A DNA stretch of 64,000 nt from Bacillus sp. AFS015802 (GTDB taxonomy: Bacteria > Bacillota > Bacilli > Bacillales > Bacillaceae_B): assembly GCF_002561455.1 (NCBI RefSeq), contig NZ_NTUP01000066.1, forward strand, positions 170,802 through 234,801, given 5' to 3'. Positions 58,749 through 64,000 of this stretch are shown here, piece after piece (position 1 is the first letter of the stretch; every line of letters starts with the position of its first letter). Made by a program: the position numbers and the translations under genes. The notes beneath the pieces were generated by a model that was not told the DNA's origin, did not search any database, and was given only the letters and a program-made list of their open reading frames with translations.

Positions 58749-58774
58749 GTTCTCACATTCTTTTTAGTATTTTT

Positions 58775-59209
58775 TCACTGTGAGCCTCCGTGTAATGAAA
58801 CATCTTCTATTTTCCGTGGATAAGCGACCTGGATGAGCCCGTTCAGAAATTGGATGTTGATCGATTTTGCTTCGGCTGGTTCCGGCAGGGGAATTGATCG
58901 TTCAAACTCCCCGTGGAACCGTTCTGTCTTGACTTCCATTTCTTTCGGATACACCGGCTTGACGATCCCCTTGATCAGGAGCTTGGTGTTGGAACTCAAT
59001 GAAAACTTAATGTCTTCTTGAGATACACCGGGGGCTTCCAGGATGATGCAAATGTGGCTTTCATTTTGATAGACATCATACCGGGGAAATTCGTCATCCG
59101 TATTGAAAAACTGGGCAGGGTTGTTATGTTCAAAGACGCTGCTCCAGAAGGTATCACTTTTATACTGATTGGTCAGTTCCAGCCACTTCTTCATTTTTTC
59201 CATGTCCAT
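58775..59209 (-). CDS. Hsp20/alpha-crystallin family protein (spore-coat type)
   Basis: 144 residues with a small-heat-shock domain at about 42-130 (FPRYDVYQNESHICIILEAPGVSQEDIKFSLSS ... FHGEFERSIPLPEPAEAKSINIQFLNGLIQVAYPRK). There is no IxI tail. Bacillus spore-coat proteins CotM and CotP belong to this family. ATG 59209 follows AGAGGTGATGATTG. It lies inside a gerP-like operon, so a mother-cell, spore-coat role is more likely than a classical heat-shock role. Confidence 0.88.
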   Translation of the reverse strand: MDMEKMKKWLELTNQYKSDTFWSSVFEHNNPAQFFNTDDEFPRYDVYQNESHICIILEAPGVSQEDIKFSLSSNTKLLIKGIVKPVYPKEMEVKTERFHGEFERSIPLPEPAEAKSINIQFLNGLIQVAYPRKIEDVSLHGGSQ

Positions 59210-59233
59210 CAATCATCACCTCTTATGTGCCGC

Positions 59234-59476
59234 TTAAACTTGAACTGTATAAGGGATGGCAGGGTTGGCGATTTGGTCTTGATCGCTGACATCCGGATCG
59301 AGTACGCCGGTATTCATTTGCGAGCCGGTAGGCGATAAATCACCGAATGAAAAGTTGGCCCCGAATAGTTTCGCATTGGCGGTATGACTGTTGTGGACGG
59401 TCGGACCGATATCGACGTTCCCATTCTGCGTCACACCATTGACTTTAATATTAAATATGTTGATCTGATACGGCAT
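59234..59476 (-). CDS. GerPA/GerPF family spore protein
   Basis: 80 residues: NIFNIKVNGVTQNGNVDIGPTVHNSHTANAK... and FSFGDLSPTGSQMNTGVLDPDVSDQDQIA. This is the gerPA family pattern (KINSVG-x-V-x-IGD followed by polar, Gly/Ser/Asn-rich sequence). GGAAGGAGGATCCTC precedes the ATG at 59476, which overlaps the end of the upstream paralogue by 26 bases. Likely spore-coat component affecting germinant access. Confidence 0.82.
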   Translation of the reverse strand: MPYQINIFNIKVNGVTQNGNVDIGPTVHNSHTANAKLFGANFSFGDLSPTGSQMNTGVLDPDVSDQDQIANPAIPYTVQV

Positions 59477-59768
59477 GAGGATCCTCCTTCCCGGCTTCTC
59501 TTGGGTCCACCGGTACAGGAACCGGCACAGGTGCTCCCGCGTTGACTGAATCCGCATTGCCCAAATCGGATTGATCATTCACATCTGGATCGATATATAC
59601 GTTTTCCATCATGGATTCTGTCGGGGAAGTATCACCGTATGAAGAGTTGATCCCTTGAGACTTATTATTCGACGTATGACTGTTATGGACAGCTTCTCCT
59701 ATGGTGATCGAACCATTTCCGGATACGCTGTTAACCTTCATACAGTATAGGTTTACTACAGTCTGCAC
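59451..59768 (-). CDS. GerPA/GerPF family spore protein
   Basis: 105 residues beginning MQTVVNLYCMKVNSVSGNGSITIGEAVHNSHTSNN, with YGDTSPTESMMENVYIDPDVNDQSDLG, closely parallel to the downstream paralogue (VNGV/VNSV, DVSDQ/DVNDQ). GTG start after AGAGAGGTGGGAAACT. The proline/valine-rich tail (VPVPVPVDPRE) is extra. First gene of the operon, directly behind a sigma-K-like promoter. Confidence 0.83.
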   Translation of the reverse strand: MQTVVNLYCMKVNSVSGNGSITIGEAVHNSHTSNNKSQGINSSYGDTSPTESMMENVYIDPDVNDQSDLGNADSVNAGAPVPVPVPVDPREAGKEDPHAVSDQHI

Positions 59769-59794
59769 AGTTTCCCACCTCTCTGTCTATGGGA

Positions 59795-59822
59795 TACTAT
59801 ATGCTTTCATCAGCCCATTCGT
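59795..59822 (-). promoter_or_regulatory. sigma-K-type promoter of the gerP-like operon
   Basis: Minus strand AC (59822-59821), 17-base spacer, CATATAGTA (59803-59795), fitting the sigma-K consensus AC-N16/17-CATANNNTA, 27 bases before the first start codon. This is in line with late mother-cell expression of gerP genes. Confidence 0.65.
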
Positions 59823-59847
59823 TCGACTCTTTGTAAATAAAAAGAAG

Positions 59848-60555
59848 TTATTCCAGGTCACTCGGCGAATGGATACCGTCTTTGTACAGATCAAGAAAGA
59901 GGGAACCGTTACTGTTGATGACCGCGTAGTAAATATCCCTTAACCGGATACCCCGCTTCACCGCTTCCCCTTCCAGCCATTCCACCGTGTAGGGCCCGGT
60001 GACATTTTTCTGAATGACCTTGCCGTCCATCACCAATTCGATCGGCATGGAGGCAGCGGGGGAAGGATCCATGTTCATATCGGCCATTGTCGGGGGAAGA
60101 AAACGATTTTTCTTTTTGATCGACAGGACGCCGCTCACTTCCAATAACGCATACTCGACTTCGTTAATGTCAAACACTCCCAATTCCCTGAGGTGCTGAT
60201 TCATGTCATCCATCGTGAACTTTACCTTTTTCATATTCTGATCGAGGATCTTCCCCTTTTCGATTAGAACCGTGGGACGTCCCGACAGCCATCTTCTGAC
60301 CCACCTGCTGTTCGACGAAAATACCAGCAGGAAATAAAATAGGATCACCAATACAAAAAAGGAAATCAATGTGTCGGAAAAATCAATATTGGTGTTAAAT
60401 CCCATATTGGCAATAAACGACCCAATCGTAATGGACAGGGCGAAACTGTAATGATTCTTATGAGAGTTAATATGCTTTCCGATGGCCAAGGTGACCACAA
60501 TCAACAATAGAAAACTGATCATCGTTCTTCCGATTGGTATCCATACTCCATCCAT
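59848..60555 (-). CDS. DUF421 (YetF-like) membrane protein
   Basis: 235 residues: three helices in residues 8-88, then the DUF421 cytosolic domain (RPTVLIEKGKILDQNMKKVKFTMDDMNQHLRELGVFDINEVEYALLEVSGVLSI) and a second repeat of that fold at the C-terminus (VEWLEGEAVKRGIRLRDIYYAVINSNGSLFLD). ATG 60555 follows AAAGGAGATTCAATC. Upstream CATACTA (60594-60588) resembles the -10 of a forespore sigma-G promoter but no -35 is obvious. One of three DUF421 genes here. Confidence 0.88.
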   Translation of the reverse strand: MDGVWIPIGRTMISFLLLIVVTLAIGKHINSHKNHYSFALSITIGSFIANMGFNTNIDFSDTLISFFVLVILFYFLLVFSSNSRWVRRWLSGRPTVLIEKGKILDQNMKKVKFTMDDMNQHLRELGVFDINEVEYALLEVSGVLSIKKKNRFLPPTMADMNMDPSPAASMPIELVMDGKVIQKNVTGPYTVEWLEGEAVKRGIRLRDIYYAVINSNGSLFLDLYKDGIHSPSDLE

Positions 60556-60616
60556 GATTGAATCTCCTTTACCATAGCGTTCATGTCTAGTATGGACAAA
60601 GAATGGGGGAAGGAGA

Positions 60617-60650
60617 CCCGGGGCAGGTTCCTTGGCTTTTCTCTCCCGGC
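60617..60650. repeat. GGGAC-type dispersed element (degenerate)
   Basis: GACCCGGGGCAGGTTCCTTGG with eroded right arm; about 60 bases upstream of the DUF421 start. Confidence 0.4.
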
Positions 60651-60715
60651 TGTACAATCCCCTCGCATAGCCCTTCATTCTTCTGTACACTAAAAGAAAA
60701 GACTATCCGAAAGAA

Positions 60716-61114
60716 GTGAGTGTATTGATCAAGTACAAAAGTCTTCATCATGTCAGCCTGACTGTGACCGATCTCGAGAAAGCGAAACAATTCTACGGGG
60801 GGACACTGTGCTTAAACGAAATTTCGCGACCAGCCTTTGATTTTCCCGGGGCCTGGTATGAAATAGAAGGACAGCAGCTCCATCTCATCGTGGATCCGTC
60901 GTCCCAGACGATCCGGAAAGACAAGCATCTTTCCAGCAGGGAAGGCCACTTTGCCTTACGGGTCGAGAATTACCATCATACTCTCCAGTGGTTAAAAGAA
61001 AACAACGTAGAAGTCCTTGAGAAACCTCATTCCAAAAGTGGATTTGCCCAGCTGTTCTGTGCGGATCCGGATGGGAATCTGGTGGAATTGAATGTGGACC
61101 AGAAGGATTTGTAG
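60716..61114 (+). CDS. VOC family protein (fosfomycin-resistance-like fold)
   Basis: 132 residues, one VOC domain: YKSLHHVSLTVTDLEKAKQFYGGTL with the first metal histidine, HLSSREGHFALRVENYHHTLQWL with the second, and DPDGNLVELN with the glutamate. Could be a glyoxalase, thiol transferase or dioxygenase. The reading frame opens at GTG 60716; TTG 60725 sits better behind GAAGTGAG and may be the true start. Divergent from the DUF421 gene, ended by a full GGGAC palindrome. Confidence 0.83.
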   Translation: MSVLIKYKSLHHVSLTVTDLEKAKQFYGGTLCLNEISRPAFDFPGAWYEIEGQQLHLIVDPSSQTIRKDKHLSSREGHFALRVENYHHTLQWLKENNVEVLEKPHSKSGFAQLFCADPDGNLVELNVDQKDL

Positions 61115-61115
61115 G

Positions 61116-61183
61116 CAGGGGGGACAGGTCCCTTGGCCTCTAATATGCAAAAGGAGCCGCGGTACCTGACCCCGCGGCTCCTG
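61116..61183. repeat. GGGAC-type dispersed palindrome
   Basis: GGGGGGACAGGTCCCTTGGCC, then GGAGCCGCGGTACCTGACCC-CGCGGCTCC; it fills the whole gap between two convergent genes and ends at the DUF421 stop. Confidence 0.85.
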
Positions 61184-61885
61184 TTAGTGCACTTTATCAT
61201 TGTATGGATCCACAGCAAGGGTCCCATCTTTCTGAATTTCAGCATAGAAAACGTCAGAAATTGCAGTGATGCCAAGGGAGTTTAGTTGGTTTGTCAGCCA
61301 TTTTTCATCCAAATCCAACTCATTCAGGTTTTTCATCACTACTTTTCCATCTTCTATCAGGGCGGTGGGAATAGCGAACCTATTGCTTGAACCCACGCTG
61401 AACGTGTTCATGTCACCTTTTGTGAGAGATTGCTGCTTCTCTTTCTTCATGACAGACAAAGTCCCATCCGTTTCAAAGATTGCGTAGTCCACATCCATAA
61501 CGGAAAACACGTTTTTCTTTCTCAACAGGGCGTTCAGGGCATCAAGGTCCAATCGGACTTTACGCAGCTCGGCGTCCATGATCTCCCCTTTTCGGATGAC
61601 AACCCGGGGTACTCCTTCAACGGCCTTCCTGAATCCCTTCGACTTAAGATCCACATAGCCCATCACCAGCGTGAAAAGGGTCCAACCCACCAATGCGATC
61701 AATCCATTCCGTACACTTATGGAGGAATCGGTGGCAAGGGATGCTCCCAATGTCCCAAGGGCAATGGCAGATACAAAGTTGAAAAACGTCATCTGGGAAA
61801 TTTCTTTCCTTCCCATGATGCGGGTAAGACCCAACAAAACGAGGAAGGAAAGAATAAGTCTGAAAGAAAGCTCTGATATCGACAA
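61184..61885 (-). CDS. DUF421 (YetF-like) membrane protein
   Basis: 233 residues: three helices in about 10-85 with LTRIMGRKEISQMTFFNF, the family's motif, then DUF421 domain (VPRVVIRKGEIMDAELRKVRLDLDALNALLRKKNVFSVMDVDYAIFETDG) and a second half ending in AVDPYNDKVH. ATG at 61900 lies inside the GGAGGTG ribosome site; TTG at 61885 has correct spacing. Closest in layout to the copy at 59848 rather than the shorter one at 33852. Confidence 0.87.
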   Translation of the reverse strand: MSISELSFRLILSFLVLLGLTRIMGRKEISQMTFFNFVSAIALGTLGASLATDSSISVRNGLIALVGWTLFTLVMGYVDLKSKGFRKAVEGVPRVVIRKGEIMDAELRKVRLDLDALNALLRKKNVFSVMDVDYAIFETDGTLSVMKKEKQQSLTKGDMNTFSVGSSNRFAIPTALIEDGKVVMKNLNELDLDEKWLTNQLNSLGITAISDVFYAEIQKDGTLAVDPYNDKVH

Positions 61886-62056
61886 ACGGTTCACCTCCAT
61901 CTGTTTGGATTTATCCTTTATTAGGATGCACAGGAAACGTGAAGGTTATTTAAGGACGAGGACAGATGGCCATAGGGTCAGTGTTCTTTTTTTGAAACTT
62001 TTTACAAAATCCACTCGTATATATAAGAAAGAAGTATCCAGAAAGGAATGATTCCT

Positions 62057-62269
62057 GTGAATGGTATTTTCCTGATCCTCATATTGGCAGCCGTTGGTTG
62101 TGCCATCGTAGGCACAGTTTTTCTTACCAATAAAGCACTCAATCAATACATGCATAACCGTAAAGGGATCGACCAGCAGTACGTGACGGTCAAATGTCCG
62201 AAATGCGGAGCAGCAAATCAGCGTCAGATGAATGGGCAGCATTGCAGGGAGTGTTATGAAGCGTTTTAG
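62057..62269 (+). CDS. small membrane protein with zinc-ribbon-like end
   Basis: 70 residues: N-terminal transmembrane helix (about 3-24), basic linker, and four cysteines near the end in CPKCGAANQRQMNGQHCREC, the spacing of a zinc ribbon. ATG at 62048 abuts the AAAGGA ribosome site; the GTG at 62057 is better placed. Start of a string of very small genes (to 62783). Function unknown. Confidence 0.65.
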   Translation: MNGIFLILILAAVGCAIVGTVFLTNKALNQYMHNRKGIDQQYVTVKCPKCGAANQRQMNGQHCRECYEAF

Positions 62270-62288
62270 TTTCTAGGAGGAGTGTTTG

Positions 62289-62414
62289 ATGAAAATCTTG
62301 GTTGCCATCGTCGTATCCCTTTTCACCATCATTTCCTGGTGCGCCATCGGTTTCTGGTCGAAATACTCAGAGGACTTGGAGAATAAAGTGAAAGGGGAGA
62401 AAAATCGCTTATGA
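62289..62414 (+). CDS. 41-residue membrane micro-protein
   Basis: MKILVAIVVSLFTIISWCAI begins a single-helix protein with a charged C-terminus (KYSEDLENKVKGEKNRL). AGGAGGAGTGTTTG precedes the ATG. Its TGA overlaps the next ATG (ATGA). Not conserved to my knowledge, but ribosome site and coupling argue for translation. Confidence 0.55.
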   Translation: MKILVAIVVSLFTIISWCAIGFWSKYSEDLENKVKGEKNRL

Positions 62415-62491
62415 TTGCGCTTTTAACTGCAGTGGGTGATCTAGTGGCGAGCATAGCAACGTCTCTTTTGAATTCAATACGAAAGAAGTGA
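62411..62491 (+). CDS. 26-residue amphipathic micro-peptide
   Basis: Starts MIALLTAVGDLVASIATSLL and ends NSIRKK: a hydrophobic helix with a basic C-terminus, reminiscent in size and character of phenol-soluble-modulin-like or type I toxin peptides. Start overlaps the previous stop by ATGA. Translation is inferred only from that coupling. Confidence 0.4.
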   Translation: MIALLTAVGDLVASIATSLLNSIRKK

Positions 62492-62492
62492 T

Positions 62493-62563
62493 GGGCCAGG
62501 GGGACAGGTCCCTTGGCCTCTCGGCTGGCAAAAGGAGTCGATGTACCTGACCCCGTTGCATTT
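62493..62563. repeat. GGGAC-type dispersed palindrome
   Basis: GGGCCAGGGGGACAGGTCCC, TTGGCCTC and GGAGTCGATGTACCTGACCCC; shares most of its bases with the copy at 61116, starting 2 bases after the micro-peptide stop. Confidence 0.8.
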
Positions 62564-62618
62564 TAGTTAGGGTCCTAAAGAAGGAACGATTCTTAAATGA
62601 AAAAAGGAGAGGTTACAT

Positions 62619-62783
62619 ATGATTTGGCTTTTCATCCTCATCCCCATCATGGTCGTTGCAGGCATCGCCATCTATCTTGAGAAAAAATCAGGCATGACCC
62701 CTCCAGAGGTAACGGAGCATGCCTCGAAGATCGATGAAGCGTATAAGAATAACAATGCGAACAAAAACTCAGGCGGTTCATAA
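62619..62783 (+). CDS. 54-residue single-helix membrane protein
   Basis: MIWLFILIPIMVVAGIAIYL forms one helix, followed by a polar, Asn/Lys-rich tail ending NKNSGGS. AAAAAGGAGAGGTTACAT precedes the ATG, a strong ribosome site. Converges on the YhgE/Pip-like gene. No family recognised. Confidence 0.65.
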   Translation: MIWLFILIPIMVVAGIAIYLEKKSGMTPPEVTEHASKIDEAYKNNNANKNSGGS

Positions 62784-62818
62784 AAAAGTGGTCAGAGGCT
62801 ATGCGCCCTGACCATTTT
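62783..62818. terminator. bidirectional hairpin
   Basis: AAAAGTGGTCAG and CTGACCATTTT arms; it overlaps the end of the minus-strand gene and follows the small membrane protein. Confidence 0.7.
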
Positions 62819-64000
62819 CCATTTGTACTGCTGTTTTTTCGACCGTATGAGGCTTGAATGCAGTGGCCAAAATGACGAGCATTCCACCAACACCGATCCA
62901 AAGAAGGGTCGACACGGCTGAGTTCCACGATAATCCCTTCCCGAAGTAGAAGAGTTCCCGTAATCCCTGCACCATGAATTTCATCGGAAGCCAGGAGTAA
63001 AACCAGTCCCGGTAAAACGACGACATCATTTCCGGTGCCATGGCAAGCAGCGGTGCCCCGAAGAATAGCATAAGCACAAAGAGAGGCATGCCTTTAATGC
63101 CGATCAGGGACAGGATCGCCGAAATCATGAGATAAAAGCTGAATGACGTCAGACTCAGGAACAGGGCGGTATCACTAACATCCGGGATATGGAATCCAAT
63201 CAGTGCGTCCGCAAGCCACGTCAGCCCGAATCCAACGACAAGTGCCACAACCGCACCGATCAGGATTTGGAGGGATTTTGCCGTAAGCTTTTCTTTTCTA
63301 GAGACAACGGGTAACTTACTGACCGCGAGATAAATGATCGCGGCACTTGCCATGCTCGCCATCCAAAGTGGCTGGAATAAGGAAACTGGAGCATTCCCAT
63401 TGGCGCTGTTCGTCCCGATTTCATTGACGTTCGTCACCGATTTGGTAATAGGGGTGACCAAATTTTGGACTTGTTTCGGCGTCAAGGTTGCCTTCTGTTT
63501 CTCAAATCCATCAAGAAGCTGTTCGCGTACCGCGTTGTTCATATTGTCCACGACGCCATTCAAAATCTGACCTGCCGCAGTGGAAGCCATCGTGTTCATC
63601 CCTTGATTAATATAAATCTGTACTTCAGAAGCAATCGGATCCGGTGTGCGCAGGGAAGCCTGCTTGGCACTGAAATCCTTCGGGATGACAAGGGCTGCAT
63701 AGTATTCCTGATTGTCCAGGCCTTTTTGTACAGCTTCGGCGTTTTTCACGTTCACCCATTTCACGGCAGGTTCTTCACCTGCATTGGTGCTGGACATGGT
63801 CTGAATCTTTTCAACAAGGGTTTCCCCCATATTCATTTTCGGCTGATCCGGTACTTGCACACCCTCATCTTCGTTCACGATCGCAATCGGTAGATTCTTT
63901 GGCTGCGGCTGAACCGATGGGAACAGCGTCAGGGAAAAAATAAAGATGATGGCCAGTGCAATGAGAGGGGATGCGAGGACCAGCTTGTTTTTGAAAATGT
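62799..64000 (-). CDS. YhgE/Pip-like membrane protein, N-terminus beyond the window
   Basis: The frame stays open to the window edge, so only the last 400 or so residues are seen; the GTG at 63878 is internal. The visible start is a helix (KNKLVLASPLIALAIIFIF), then LPIAIVNEDEGVQVPD, the YhgE/Pip N-terminal pattern, an extracytoplasmic region of about 150 residues, and five C-terminal helices of the ABC-2 type fold. Related proteins include phage-infection protein Pip and type VII secretion EsaA; role unknown. About 400 residues is shorter than Pip itself. Confidence 0.82.
   Translation of the reverse strand, partial: IFKNKLVLASPLIALAIIFIFSLTLFPSVQPQPKNLPIAIVNEDEGVQVPDQPKMNMGETLVEKIQTMSSTNAGEEPAVKWVNVKNAEAVQKGLDNQEYYAALVIPKDFSAKQASLRTPDPIASEVQIYINQGMNTMASTAAGQILNGVVDNMNNAVREQLLDGFEKQKATLTPKQVQNLVTPITKSVTNVNEIGTNSANGNAPVSLFQPLWMASMASAAIIYLAVSKLPVVSRKEKLTAKSLQILIGAVVALVVGFGLTWLADALIGFHIPDVSDTALFLSLTSFSFYLMISAILSLIGIKGMPLFVLMLFFGAPLLAMAPEMMSSFYRDWFYSWLPMKFMVQGLRELFYFGKGLSWNSAVSTLLWIGVGGMLVILATAFKPHTVEKTAVQMENGQGA

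Overview
The window is a stretch of a low-to-mid GC, endospore-forming Gram-positive chromosome, most likely Bacillaceae (Bacillus sensu lato; a Rossellomorea-like relative is a guess). The evidence is strong AGGAGG ribosome sites with ATG/GTG/TTG starts, many lipoproteins, a GerA-type nutrient receptor operon, a gerP-like operon behind a sigma-K-type promoter, a Spo0E-like peptide, two KinB-like kinases, an RsbR-like protein, CsbD and PrsA/HtrA homologues. I see no rRNA, tRNA, CRISPR array, prophage or complete insertion sequence. The right edge cuts a YhgE/Pip-like gene.

Layout. 1-9.8 kb: adenosine deaminase, CsbD, a VOC protein, an orphan pair of Opp/Dpp-type permeases, a DUF1232 protein and a decayed DUF1232 copy, a two-helix ion channel with an unusual filter, and an SgrR-like regulator divergent from an MFS exporter. 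10-17.8 kb: small lipoproteins, three acetyltransferases or related proteins, GrpB-like, an Old Yellow Enzyme. 18-23.7 kb: MarR regulator with a heterodimeric ABC exporter, then a 14-TM-type MFS pump. 23.8-31.5 kb: RsbR-like, KinB-like kinase, gerA-B-C-type operon, YIEGIA protein with its small partner. 31.7-35.6 kb: MFS, metallo-beta-lactamase-fold hydrolase, DUF421, zinc alcohol dehydrogenase. 36-43.3 kb: DUF3231 protein, then a compact MhqR-like quinone/electrophile defence cluster (MarR repressor divergent from two ring-cleaving dioxygenases, an esterase, an FMN reductase and LtrA), then LysR. 43.5-46.3 kb: Spo0E-like peptide, DUF1311 lipoprotein, a two-kinase fusion. 46.4-55.5 kb: cell-envelope quality control (two HtrA proteases, class B PBP, PrsA-like foldase, a secreted protein of six 28-residue repeats, an OmpR/histidine kinase pair). 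55.6-58.1 kb: KinB-like kinase and an acyltransferase, convergent. 58.3-64 kb: gerP-like operon carrying a small heat shock protein, two DUF421 proteins, a VOC protein, a set of micro-ORFs and the truncated YhgE/Pip protein.

The strongest signal not explained by genes is a set of dispersed intergenic palindromes. About 25 elements built on GGGAC-x-GG cores (three arm types: GGGACAGGTCCC, GGGACGGTTC and GGGACGGACC) sit at gene ends roughly every 2.6 kb; some supply stop codons and one forms the shared tail of two convergent genes. Three other repeat families occur: two arrays of a 20-bp GCAYGA unit, a four-copy GACGGAAAAATTCCGC element, and a four-copy TGTACCTGGTACA cluster. No transposase that could move them is visible here.
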